A stretch of 64,000 bases of DNA from Phytoseiulus persimilis (taxonomy: Eukaryota > Arthropoda > Arachnida > Mesostigmata > Phytoseiidae). Positions 1 through 13,103 of this stretch are shown one piece after another; position 1 is the stretch's first letter, and each line of letters starts with the position of its first letter. Position numbers and translations under genes: made by a program. The notes beneath the pieces are model-generated. The model was not told the origin of the DNA. It saw nothing but the letters and a program-made list of their open reading frames with translations, and did no database searches. The stretch is taken from contig CM075101.1 of NCBI GenBank assembly GCA_037576195.1, positions 47,740,001-47,804,000 on the forward strand, read 5' to 3'.

Positions 1-3000
1 ATAAGGCTTTGAGTGCCCCGAGCTCTCGTTTCGCTTGTTCTTGACCATGTCTCGCGACGAACTTGACTGGACCCTCTTGAAGGCTGGGGTAAAAGGGGTA
101 AACAGCAAAACCACTCTTGGTCGTCATGAGGTCCTCAAGTTGTCGTCCCGAGGAGGACGCTGGAAGGATGCAGTTCCCGCAACTCATTCTTTGTTACTCC
201 TCCGTCGCTCTCTTCACTTTGTGATTGGAGGACGGCAGAAAGAATGTGTCAAACACCGCTGCTCGTATTCAACGTCGACTCTCATGAAGACCACCGTGCG
301 AGGTTTAAGTCTGGAGCGCGGAGCTCCACGACTCGGAAATTCATTTGAGAAATCCGAGCATATTAGTTTCTCATGCAAATGTGCTCGCGCTCTCTGGAAA
401 GGAAGCTCTCTGGAAACATAAAGCTGTGGCGTCCCAGCTGACGCGAGATTAATTTGTGATTCTCTGATTATCCGAGAATTCTCTTTGTTCTCCGCCACAT
501 TCCACCAAGCGATCTGGGTTTCGGAGGAGTCCTTTGAGCCCTCCATGTGGCCTGCCGAGCTCGATCGAAACCACGACGCGTCGAGTGGAGCTCATTCGGG
601 CGCGAGGCCAGATCGCAGCCTCGGTCATGAAGAGGAGCGAGGCTCGTATCGCGATCTGCTCTCTCTTCTGGTCATCGATTCCGTTCGGGAAAGATGAAGT
701 CTTCCTGTCGCACCTCTGGTCGAATAAAAGTTGAGCGATGGGACTCAAACCATCTCGTCGGCTATCTCGGTGCGTCCCGCGCGGCCTTTGTCGTCATCCG
801 GGTCGACGTTGGATTTCTGCATGAGCGAGACAGCTAGCTCGTTAGTTCAGCCGTCGTCTGCGTTAACAAGCTTAAGACTCCCGTAATTGCTCCGGGAAAG
901 TGTGCTACTCCGACGATGAGTCTACGACCGGCGACCAAATGAATATTCGAAGCTCCATGGCGAACAGAGCAGCTCCCTCACGACAACGAACTCTGATATT
1001 CCATGACGAACCCCGTGTTGGGATCGCCCAGGTGTGTTCAGGATCTCGCAAATCGGTTCAAGGGCTCGGATCCCGCCCGAGGGCGGACGGGGAGCGGCTG
1101 AGAGATAGTACGGAAACGCTGGCACTGCTCACCGTTCTCCAATGAAGCTCCGGAAAGCCAACACGAGAGGAGCACGATCGTTCTGCCCATCGGCTACTGT
1201 TCGTCTGGAGCAGCGGTCTTGAGTTTATTTTCAGAGGTCTCGAGGTCGTTACGGTCTGCTTTTTTCTGTTGCTGAACTACGGCGACGTTGGTGCAGAGTT
1301 CCATTCTCACCCGTTTGGGCGAGCGTCGGACACGTGCGACAAACGGCTGTCGGTCGTCGTTGCGGCAGACTGACTTCGAGCGGCGACGGATCGCTCCGAC
1401 GTCAAGCTCTGATGTGAACGGAGTGCGAGCTAGCTGCAAGCGGGCTAGCGCTTCAACGACCGTGTCGGTGTTTGTGAGTGTCAGTCAGTGAGGTGCCCAC
1501 GCAGGGGGACTCTTTTCGGAGGCCCGGTAGTGGATTTTTTTCTCGATCGCCCCCTGATCACCCTTCGGGACCTGGCCCGGCCGGGGCCCGCTCAAGGTTC
1601 AAACACTGGCGCGTCCCGCTCTGGGTCGAATGGTTCACACGGAATCGAGTACTTTTTCTGTCGAACTCCTGGTCAGGATGATGAACGAGGAGAGAATGCG
1701 CCATGGATTCGCTCGCGGAAAGCTGCTCCGATTTCCAATCATAGACCATTTCGCAGAGTCTGGAAATTGCAGCGGCGGTCGAGAGCCACTTGCCACTCTC
1801 TTATCGTTTCCTCCCTGAGTCGATGCCCGTGATCGGGTCGCTTGTGATTCCATCTGACCGGACTGCATCCGGAGGGCATCCGGAGGGAGCCATTCCCAGT
1901 CGAGAACGGATTTGCGAGCAGAAGAAAATTGAGATGTTCATGAAAGCTGTCGCAACTTGGCTAACTCGGAACTCGTTGAGCAGCTGCGGGGAGGAGAGCT
2001 CCTACAAGTCAATGAGCAAACAATGCACCCAGAGGGTCACAGAGAGCTCCGCGTGGGGGGCAGCTGCAAAATGCGAATGTCGGGATGCAAAACGTTTGAC
2101 GCGTGTCGGTCCCTTCCTTCGTTCCCTCCCGATGAGACTCGCGGGACTCGTCTCCCCGACGAGGCAAACCCGGCTACGACGTGGAACCTTTCGTCGCGGA
2201 TGAGTGTCCATCCCTCTTGAGTTCCTCTCCCAGCCGGTAGCGTCCCTGGCGCCCTTGCTGTTTCTTGGTCACCACTACCCCAGCTTCACGCACTCTCCTC
2301 GGCTGAATCCCCCTCCCTCCCTCCCGGCGGGAAACACAAACTCGGTCTCCGTATGCGTTTCCAGACTCTTCTGGGAATATGTACAGCCCGGAGTAGGTGA
2401 GAAGCTTTTCAACAATCAGGGCAGCCTGAAGGACTCCGCGTGCGCAACGAACTCTTTCCGCTCCCAGAGTCGATGTGGAACAAGTCGGAGTTTTGTTCCT
2501 GTCGGGAACATTCGAAACTGTCACCACCGCTGACCACACGATATTGTTCACGATTTACTTTCCGCTCGTACCTAGCTATCGGTTCGAAAACCTCGCGATC
2601 GCATCGTGTCAGCCCACTATCTCTGACCCGTCCCGAAATCCTGACCAATCATGTCCTGCGTCTAGGGGAACTTCATGTCCATGTCCCGATCCCCCATGCT
2701 CCCTCTTGGGTCCACTACGACGGAGCGCACATGCGTACCGTACGTCCCGCCGTTCCGACAACATCAGACGGGAAATCGACAGCGTCCGGCAAAAGCCAGC
2801 AACGTGGTTCCCTTCAGCAGTGAAATGTCCACAATTTCGGCGGTGGCCGGGCTCGTGATGGTGCTGCTGCTGCTTCCGCTCGGAAATAGAAACACTCCGC
2901 ATTAGGCTCACTCACACAGGAGCCGCTGTGTTATCAGCTGTGTTTTCAAGGCTCTCTTTCGACTCACTTTCTAAATTCAGCTCACGGTCTCCCGCTACAG

Positions 3001-6000
3001 GCGGTCGAGCAACACTGCGCGCGAGCGGGCGCTGCATCGAGCGAGTGACCCCGCAGGATGATTTTGTTCGACGATCCGCTTCCTCGCTCGAGTCTTCCGA
3101 CCGGTGTCCAATCGAGGCCGTGGAACCATGTGCCCGGAAGGCTCGGGGGCCCAGATTTGAGCTCCACATCGTTAGGTCCACATCCATTGGTTAGATTCGT
3201 GGAACCGGGAGGGATGATTCCTCGTCGAGAGCGGAGTCCAGATAGGCGGAAACCTCGAGCCGGCCGAGCTCGCTCCTCTCAATCTGGCGGAGGTGTTCTC
3301 CCGCAAACCAACGCTGCGACGGAAATCAAACCGGGAGGATCCTATCCCGAACTGGGAGATCTTCGTAGCCGCGCATGCATTCGGGAGCTTGTCGCGGCAA
3401 CCGAGCCGCACGTCACGCGAAATATTGTACGCTTTTGATGAATTTGTTTTCCAACCTTTGGAGTCCCGACTCTCTTCTGACACGACGCCCCGATTCACAG
3501 CGAGAAAACATTCCCCGAAGTCGGTTCTTTGGAGCGAGGACTTCATTTGGGGCGAATGCGGGTCCTGGGAGCACCTGTGCACCGAGCGCTGGGCCTGGTT
3601 CCGAACCGAATCATGAATAAGCATCTTTTCTGCTCAACATCCTGGAATCGAATACTCTCCGAGTCAGATGAGTGCGGAGCAGAGCTCTCCGAGATGTTGG
3701 CGTCGTCCCACTCCTTGACCTTGAGCCATTGAAGCGCGAACGAGTTGGCAGTGCCGCTGGCCCTCGGCGGCAGGTCTAGAACGGCGGGAGTAACTCGATT
3801 CACGGAGAACGAATAATTGAGAGTCTCACTCTCACTGCCGGCAGCCCTGAATGGCCGCTCTCCGGGGAAAGCGCCATTCTGTCCGTCGCGAAAACCCACG
3901 CTCATCTGAAAACATATCGAAGAGTATTCCTGTGGCTCTCTGAGACAATCGATCCGCTGTCCCAAGGCCCTGATTTGGATACATCGTCTGCGTACATATA
4001 CCCGACTCGATAATCGATCGATCGATATCAGTGACACAATCGGACATCTGCGTGACGCATGCGCCGTCCGGTGGTGGAAACGAGAGCTCATCTCACCTGG
4101 CGACATCCCCGCAAAATACTCCTTCTCTTGACGTGCTCGAACATAGAATTCCGGACGGCTCCCACATTTCCGAGAAGAGGCGGCCCTCCCCAAGCTGGGT
4201 TTGTGGGCACACGCCTCTCCGCCCACCTGTCTGACTTGTCGAATAAATGCGGTCTTTGAAAGAAAATAAGTTCCGAAGCTCGGATGGCCGGAGGAAACGC
4301 CGGATAACTGTCAGTAACGTTCCGAGTGCCAGACCACACTCCCTCCCCCGAGAGGGGGCCGCAAACAGCCCGATGGGATCGAAACGAACAGGGCGTAACC
4401 ATCCTCAAGCTCAGAGCCAGCCAGCACCTCGTCAGTCGAGAGTGCATCGGCTCAGCGCGGGTCAAGTGCCTCCGAACGACTGTTCGTCTTGGGTTGAAAT
4501 TGACGGAAACCTTTTCGATGAGAGATTTTTTCCGGCACGGCCGAACGCTCAGGGATGGGAGCCGGACGGTATGGCGATCCGGCGGCTGACGGCAGCAATG
4601 TTCCGCACTAAGAAACGCAGGGGATTGCGGCGTGCGACACCGTCCCCGATTCCGAGTTATTCAGGCGCCTCGAAAATAAGAAAACACCCCCCTGCCGCGA
4701 GAGGTGGAGTCAGCAACGAGAAAGCTCTCGTGCCGGCCGAGGGAAAACGTTCCGCTATCGTTCGCACCAGACTCGCTTCGCACTTGTTCTCGCCACAAGT
4801 GACTCGAAACAGTCATCGCACGGTCCGAGGAGAAAACGGCGAGAAAATGGGCCATTCTGGGAGGTTAACTCACATGAACCTGGCCGAGAGTCGGGGACCT
4901 CACGTCCTGCGATCATCGCGAAATCACGGGGAGCGCCATCAGCACGATGATCGGACGGGAATGAATGGACACACGCGCAAATAGCAATCGATGCACCTTT
5001 GTTTGAGTCCAAACAGCCATCGATGGGCACGTGGAGCCCGGCGTCAACGACACGAAAATTCACACCTGTTTGTCTGGGAGCTCGATTGAATTTCGAATTC
5101 CCAAGCGGCTGCAACAGAAGGCGCCACACTTCGTGTCTGTTTCGCTCTCTGGCGGACTGATCCCTGCTTTTACGTCAGGTTAGCTCGGTGTGTAAATGTG
5201 ACGGCCGGTGTGAGTGTGTGGTCGTACCGAGACGCTCCAGCGTCGCTCCATTCGTTAGGTTGCTCGTCGGCTCAGTTCGAATTGTCAACTTAGCATTAAA
5301 CCCTTACCAATATAGAGAGGCCCTCTAGGAGGCGCGAGAAAGAAACGTTCTGCTCCGTGAGCACTGAGTGTTGGTGCCGAGCAGATGATGCCGAGCAGAT
5401 CCTCTGCTGCAAGGCCCAGAGTCCTGAGAGCCTGCCGAGCTCGAATCTCCCGAAGGGGCGCTCTGATCCGGGGTGCCGTCCGTCGAGTTTTATTTCTCCG
5501 TGGATCTCTGTTTCGGAGAAGTGCGTGAAAAATGTGCGATAAATTTGTAGAGTCTCCATGGATATCTGAGCTCGGTTGCAAACTTGCAAGATCGTGCACC
5601 AGGAAGATGAAGTGGCGGAACACGAGAGGTCTCTACGTCGTGTCCACCGGAGAAGAAGGCTTGAGTGATTTCAAGGTAAGCGACTTCGAGCTTCGGCTAC
5701 TTTCTGGCTTCCACCGATTCTTGTTCGTCCGTCACGATGCCCAGTCCTGATGCCCACTGCCCGCCGCCCAGAAACCAAACAGATTTCAGAGCGGTCGGAG
5801 CGCGGGAACTCGGTCTATCCATGGAATGGAAGAAAGAATTTGACATTTCCTCACAGTTAAAGTCCTGAGAAATGAGACAGGGTGAAAGCTCCGCCCGTTC
5901 CAGGACCAAAACCATCGCTCAAGCCAAGGCGACGTTTCGGCTGACGCGAGCCTGCCAAAATTCTTTGAAATTGTTCCACGGCGCTTCTCAGTCGGGCCGA

Positions 6001-7778
6001 TGCTGTCATCGTGGTTCGCTGAGTTCAGTTTCTGGCAATCAGGCGTTTATAGAACATTTCGGGCTCGTCCATGAGAAACACCCTCTTCGTAAGAGGGTTA
6101 GAGACCTCGATAATTATTCCACGGAACGCAGGCGGCGATTTCCAGTGCGGGATCGGGTCTGTTATTACGTACGCGTGTATCGCCCCTGGTCACGTCAGGA
6201 AAAACTGATGGAAGGGGCGTCGAAGGAAGCGTGTTCCATGGAAAGGGGAAGAAGGAGCAACCGATAACTGAGGTAGACACACGACTTCGGGTTGAACGCT
6301 TCCGGTTAATAGAGAATCCAGGGCTCTTCTCGGCTTGGACCGGGATCGCATCAGAGCTCAGATCTGCGTTCCGAGAAAAACCGCGCCGTGATCAGTTTCC
6401 GGGTCCCCATAGTGTTGGACGCTTCCACGGAATCGTGGTCTCGTCGTGAGACTCTGGAAAGCCTCACAACAGACTTCACAAGTGATAATAACGAAAATTA
6501 CAACGTTCCTCGCTTATGCGAATATGGGAACAGGGCGTTAATTTTCCTCGACGCAGAACGACCAATTTCTCAGAGCCACCTCGTCCGGCCCATATTACGA
6601 ACGGCCTCCAAAGTGTCTGATCGACGGAGATACGGTGCCCGCTCATTATCCACGGTCGATTGCTCCCAGGACATTCCGGAAATAACGCATCCTTCTCTGA
6701 TTCGTTCTCTCGCGGAATCCCTCTCCCCCTTTCCCGCGTTGAGGTTCTGGAGAGCACCTGTTAGACCCGTAGCTCATGCTACGTGATCGATGCACCACAG
6801 GCGCAGTTTTCGGTCGAAACGAAAAAAAAAACAAGCATAATAGCGAATCACACGATCTTGGGGATGAGCAAGGGGCGAAAGTTTTGAGATGAATGTGGGA
6901 TTAGCGACCGCATCATTTCAAACAGAGACGCGGAAGTTCTTTTAAGACTTTCACTCAGTTTTCACCCGAGGTGAGGATTTTGCCCGTGATGTTCTCATCA
7001 GAGGTGTCTGTCATTGATCGGTGACCCGTAGCTGTCCCCGAGAACTCCGTGACAGGCAATCCCCCCTCCATCTGACCGTACCCCATCCGGTGGAATGCGA
7101 TGTCCACACCGAGAAGTTCGCGGAGATAGGAGGCACGGAGGCACATATCCGGTTCTCCAACAATTGTATTCACCGATTCGGTCTCACACCATCCACATCA
7201 TCCCAGTGATACGAGCGAGTCGCTCGAATATAAAAACTCTACCCTTTTGCCACGCCTTCAGAACTAATATCTCCATCTTCTCTTTTTCCAATACTAAAAC
7301 CTCATATCGACACATCCGTCGCCTACAAACCTGCGGCTGCGGAGCGCCACCCAGGAGCTTCTGCACACGAACAAAACTCGCGAAATACTGAGCACAGTTC
7401 CAGCGATCTGATTAATTTATCCGAAACCAGCGAAGTCGCGGGGAACGAGTGTATTCGTGTCAGATGTCGGGCTAGGAATCCCCGTGATCCCGAGCGGACA
7501 AAAAACAACCAGGCTCACGACGGAGGCCAGAAAGAGCGGGTCAGGCGAAACTCGTGGTTGAGACTCTTCACAATCCATCCGTTCGGATACGAACCGCGGA
7601 AACAGGGCGCGCTTGTTCATCAACAGAAATAGATCCCAGGAAGTGATATCGGATCATGGAATCTGAAATTCGCTATAATGGCGCTCGTCTGTCGAATCGT
7701 TTCGAAGCAAATAGAGTGGTCGCTCTCCTTGGCTTCGACTCGACCAGACTGCGAATGGTGTTGCTGTTCGCGCTGACG

Positions 7779-7792
7779 CCCCCCCCCCCCCC
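7779..7792 (+). repeat. Poly-C tract (14)
   Basis: Uninterrupted C14. Confidence 0.95.
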
Positions 7793-10019
7793 TGGTTCCA
7801 CGCGGCCTTTTCCTCGCACCCGGCTAATGACAAACGATTTCATCGAAGGAGAAGCTCTCTCCCCCCTGCTCGCTCACCGAACCTCGAGCTCCGTTCGGCG
7901 GAATTTTCATCGAAGTACTAGAGCTGAGTCCACGCCGATGCGAGTTTGAGGTCGCGGGCCCGATTCCAGCAGCCGTGTTGTCGTAGTGTGGTTCCCATGA
8001 CTTCCGACAGGCTCTAGAAACTTCTTGAGAAACAGGGAGCTGTGCACCCGGACGCGGAACACATAAGTGCAAGCTCAAAGAAGTCGTCCAGGACTCTCCG
8101 AATTATTATTTTAATCCGATGACGATCACTCACTCGAGTTGGGGGGAAGTTCCATCTTGCAGTCTCGTCGCGAGACGAATCAGGAAGCTGGATGAGAGAA
8201 AAGCCAGACCATCTGATGTAGGTGGGAGTTACGAGGCCGAGCCGATCTCTCATCTGCGGGAGCGCCTGTTCTCATTAATGGATACATCGAGGTGGGGCTG
8301 ATGGTTACAAAGATGAACAACGTCGATTTATCTTCGAGGAAAGTTCGCCACGATCGTGGATATTCAACATGGAAAATATGGCATGGAGTTTCCGTCCCGT
8401 CGCCGATGCGTTTCGAGTTTCGCGACGGAAACCTCGGATCGGGTTCTCATTCATCAGGGCGAACCAAATTCACAAATTCCCCATGCGACAATAGTTCTCA
8501 AGTTGTCAATTACCTGACTTCGTGGATATTTTCCTCTCGAATGAAAATCTCAGCGGCGAATTTCGTCTTAGACTTTCTCTCTCAAAAAGCGCGACTCCCG
8601 GTCTCTGCAAGACCGGTGTCATTCATGCGATGCGGGAAATGCAGCAGGAGACGAAACTCGCTCGAAGACTTCCATGAGAATGGAATCTATTTTACGTCGC
8701 GCTCGATCCGGGAGAGCACATTGAAACTCGAGCACGCTCAGTAATGCCTCCCCAGAAGCCTAGGACGCCCGTGAGGAGCTTTTGAAGTTCAATTCGAAAG
8801 CAGAAATTGGTGATTTCATCTCTCAAATTACAAATAATTTCCTGGATCACGTGGGCAAACCCCGTTCTGTGGGCGCTGGGTTTCGCTCCCTCAGGTTCTC
8901 CGAGATCGGTCGACTGTATCACCCGAAGTTTTGGCAGTGAGGGCACCTTGATTCCGAGTCACGCGATCGTCGAGGAGGAACCGTGGAATTATTATTGATC
9001 AGGCTTGCGATTTTTCCCTGTCATGGCCCTCTGCGTCTCCAATCATCGTTGCTTTGCGGCGTAATCCCCGATTTCTCCGCGCCGGGTCCCCGAACTTCAC
9101 TTCCGAATCCGGAAGCGGTCGAGTTTTCTGTCAACCGGAATATTCTGGAAGTAGCCAGCCGCGTTTCCACGGCAGTCGCTGGTCTTTTACGACTCCCGGC
9201 CATCATGAGCATGTGGGAGGCGACAGAGGAGGAGAGGATCGCGATTTGGAAGCGAATATCTCCTCCGAGCATGCTAAGAAAATCATTACCCGTAGACCAT
9301 CTTCGAGCTTAGTGTCAGAAATGAAGACCGATCGCTCCAAGCACCTGCAATCGTAACTCGGATGAGAAACTCCCTCTCATTCCGAAAACGTGGTCGGAAG
9401 GGAGAAGCTCTCCAACTGTTGACGCGAACGAGCCATCAACCGATCGTTTCCAGAGCGCTTTTCCATATCGTAAATATCCAACACACGGAAAATGGCTTAT
9501 CGACGGCTGACTCAGCCGCGCCTAGAAGAAGGCGTCTATCAGCGATTTTCAAGCGCGCTCAACCGATCGTTTTCGATACTTTCAAAGCATGGTCACATTG
9601 TTCACATAGCTTATCGTGTTGGGGTATTTCAAATCGGCGAGATCACCGCTATAAATGCCGCCTTGACTGACCGCGGGAGAAGAGCCGGTCCGAAGTCTCA
9701 GGATTATCCAAAAGAATCTGGAACCACTCTGGGATTGTCTTTCGGGGAACGAATCACCAGAGGCCGGGGATTCCGGTGTACTTGTACCATAATTTCAAAG
9801 CGAAAGTTCTGTAATAACGCGACAAAATGCAATCGATGCTGTATTCACGCATTTCTTTCATGGATATCATTCTCGGTGGTTCTGGGCGCGAATTTAATGC
9901 AAATCAAGCGAGTATTCCGAGCTTATCGCTCCGTGGGCTTTCGCAGACTTCGCATAATATCGCGGGCCACTTTGCGTGAGCTGGCTGAAGCCGTCTCGAC
10001 GAAACTTTCTGTGCGGACT

Positions 10020-10033
10020 CCCCCCCCCCCCCC
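10020..10033 (+). repeat. Poly-C tract (14)
   Basis: Uninterrupted C14. Confidence 0.95.
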
Positions 10034-12901
10034 ACGGAGAGCGACGGTAGTCATTTTCTTCGGGCTGACGCCTCAGACTCGGGGGTCTTCTCGCGGAGGG
10101 CTAGAGAGAGGCGAAACTCAGTTTTCGCAAGCTTTCTTCAGCGACGACCGTGGAGATGGTGCGATTCCGGTGGATCGTTGGGGGGAGCTCGCACGGGTCA
10201 CGCTTCGACCTCCTGATTAGCGATGTAGTTCACCAAGGCGATGTACTCACGAACCCTTGCTGACCATCCGGTCTGTGAGTCGGCTAATGTAATTCGCTGG
10301 CCCGGGTGGGTATTTTGTAGCGTGAAAGAAAAGAGACTGAGTGGGAGGCGACTTCTGAAGTCACGAGATATATGTAGATTCCATTCGGAACCCTACGCGG
10401 AGAACTCGTCCACTAGTACGATGCTCCGGGACACTCAGCGAGCGGGATTGGACAGGAATGAGTGACGGCCGAAAGAGACGTTTTCGACATTCTTGGAATG
10501 TCCAAGAGCTTTGTCGTGTGCCAATTGAGATTTATGGGATGCTTTGTGTACAAATGAAAAGGAAGGCTGCGCCGATCATTAAGCATTGACCCCACTGCCA
10601 ACAATCGATTCCAACAGTTCTAGAACGAGTCTCTTATCGCTCATCGCGGTCAGTTCAACGACGAGGATCCTCCTGGGGAAATGGTTTCGGAAACGTTTCG
10701 CCAATGTTAGGAATATGCAGATCTGCGCGAGCTCGCGGAAAACGCGCACTGAACGGTGGAGCACAAACGGGGAGGAGAAAACGCACCGTCGTTCCCTCGT
10801 TTTTTTGTCGGGAGAAACGACTCAGCTCTTGACATAAAATATCACCTCGTTTATCGTTTTAAAGCATGAAATTCTCGCACCATAAGGCTAGTATACGATG
10901 GATGCTCGCTAATCCGCTACGGCTCCGTAGCTCTCCGATATTCATGTGGTGAATCTCGGATCCCGCATCTTGGAAACTCGGTGACACTCGGTGTAAAGTC
11001 GACAGCCACGAAAACCTGGAAACAATGCAGCCGAAAGTTGGGGAACCGAAAGGAGTTCCGAGACATCCTACTCGGTCAGGATTCCCCACTTTCACGGCGG
11101 CCTGGCCATCAGTCCAACGATGTTCCGATTTGGGTTTCGTAATACTCACTCCGCACTCAGGAGCTCCGACAAGTTTCCCGCGGCCTATCGGAAATTCGCT
11201 GCTGGCCTTTTTCGCCGTATGGACCAGGGTGGAGAATCGCGGGTCGGAATGTTTCAGTTTGGGTTTTTTCCGACCACTGGCGCCCCTCGACAGAGCAGCG
11301 AGTCGCGAGGATCCCGTTCAGCGTGACCGAAGATGACAATGGATGTTTCGGTGAGACCGTTACTCGGCCCCTGAGCTAGCGGGTCCACAGGTCTCTCTGC
11401 CGGATCAGGTCGGTCATACTCAGCTCATGATTCTCCATCACGACCCAGTTTGGATTCATGAGATGAGCTCTCTGCTCGCAAGCTCATTGCGCCAGTGACC
11501 GCAAGTGACAGGGTAAAGCGTGACAAGGAGAACACGGGAGGACGCGGTGTCAGCGAGGGTGCGCAAGATCCTGTGCACAGCGTCGAGGGCACGCGACTGA
11601 CAAAACAAAATGAACGTCAGAGAGAAGATTTGCTCGGTTGCGGAGATAGCGGGTGGTGGAAAATGGCACAGAGAGCGGTAGGCGAAGAGGTGAGGCCGGA
11701 CCTCAGGCGCACCGATGAATTCGCTCGATCGGTTGCTTGGTCGTGGACACAATCACGCCCTGTTGTTGCCGTTTGCAACCGGCGGCTGGCTCGCACTGCG
11801 AGTCCCATCCGGACGAACACGTCAGAAGGGAGACGATTATCGAATGCAATCGAACCCTGATGGAAGCAGGCAAATTTTCTAGGTGCGGCATCCGACTAAC
11901 AACTTCGTTCTCCTCCCGCCGCGTCAGGCCCTCTCGGCAGGGAACGCGTGGCTCCGACAGATCGCGGAAGCTGCGAAGCTCGAAAGACCAAACAAAACGC
12001 GGGCGTAATCAATAATGGATTAGAACAACGAGGATGCTCTGAAAGTGACCGAGCATTCGCTCTGGTGAATCTGAACTTTCAAAACATCCCGAGGTCACGC
12101 TTTGGGATCCCGCACGACCCACGCACAGATGACACCGGCGGCGACAGAAACTCCAGCGGATCGACTGAATCCTAAACGAACGGACTGACAGACATGACGG
12201 AAGCGCTACCGCAACGTCATTCAGAGAGTTTCCGAACGTTTCGGTGAGATGAATGTTCAAACGGGCGACGCTGTGCTTGCGCAAGGCCCTATGAGCGTCG
12301 CTGTGAAAGATCGTCCCGCGTTTTCCTCTGGTCCCCCGGTCCGGGGCGAACTGGGACCAACCACCAGGAGCGTTTCGAAGGGGGCCTGGAGAACTTGGTC
12401 CATGGTCGCAATCGAGTTGGGTGGGGAGGGCGCATCGCATGCGAGTTTTATTCGGCCTCCACTGCTTGAGCCGGGGAATCCAGACCGGGCCGTGATATTC
12501 GTTCGGAGAGGGTGTGGACCCTCCCCAAGAAGCTAGAGCGAGGGGTATGGGTCGATACCACAGGTGGCGCGTGACCCCCTTGTTGACACAGCTTCTATGC
12601 GGCCGTTGAGCCACGTGCGAATCCACAGGTGTGGTCGGTACCGCGCCAACTTGCTATCGACCATTCTCTCACACGAGTCTGTTCGGCGTCTCTAAATGTA
12701 TCGCAGTGAGTCGGTTTTCCCGATTGAATGCCTCTGATGAATGCTCACCCGCACGGGTCCGTAATCTTATGACATCAACAGTGGGATCAGGGTCGACGTC
12801 AATGACACAATGAGGGAGGGGAGCTCAGCTCAACAGTCGTAGAGAACGTTGGGAATTCCGGGCATCAACGATTGATCGGTATTTTTTTTTATCCATTCCA
12901 G

Positions 12902-13103
12902 AGAAATCGGCATTTGATGGAAGACATGATTTCCCCCCTTAGCACGCTAAGGGGTATCACTCATCATCCCGTGCATCCTTCTCTGGCTTCTCAGCAAGCC
13001 ACTCAGCAGCAACAACAATCACAAGCACCGATTCATCCAGGCTCGCATCAGACTCTCAACAAAATGACGAGTCTGGGGGCCCCTGAACACATCGGTCCTT
13101 CCG
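12902..13103 (+). CDS. Epac: Epac exon 1 of those placed: end of first cAMP module and Gln-rich linker
   Basis: Follows a T-rich tract and CCAG at 12891-12901 and ends before GTAAGC at 13104. It opens in phase 0 with RNRHLMEDM. This fits the helix after the first cAMP-binding domain of Epac2 (YRQYMAGLL), where the family has a phase-0 exon join. The rest is a His/Gln/Pro-rich linker (ATQQQQQSQ). It is the weakest-homology exon apart from the next; its assignment rests on phase, position and this short match. Confidence 0.7.

Larger units (their letters stand above)
1..12901. other. No recognised gene; probable 5' intron or upstream DNA of Epac
   Basis: I find no exon of recognisable homology here. 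Open frames of up to about 245 codons (for example 4247-4984 on + and 3543-4226 on -) have no domain I recognise and no supporting splice structure. Two 14-nt poly-C runs lie at 7779-7792 and 10020-10033. The first placed Epac exon starts at 12902 directly after a polypyrimidine-AG acceptor, so transcription of Epac must start further left. All or much of this stretch may therefore be intron. I looked for the first cAMP-binding domain expected upstream and did not find it by eye. Confidence 0.5.

Noticed and set aside
4247-4984. 245-codon plus frame in the left region
   Set aside because: Arg/Ser-rich translation typical of random 50% GC sequence; no domain and no splice partners.
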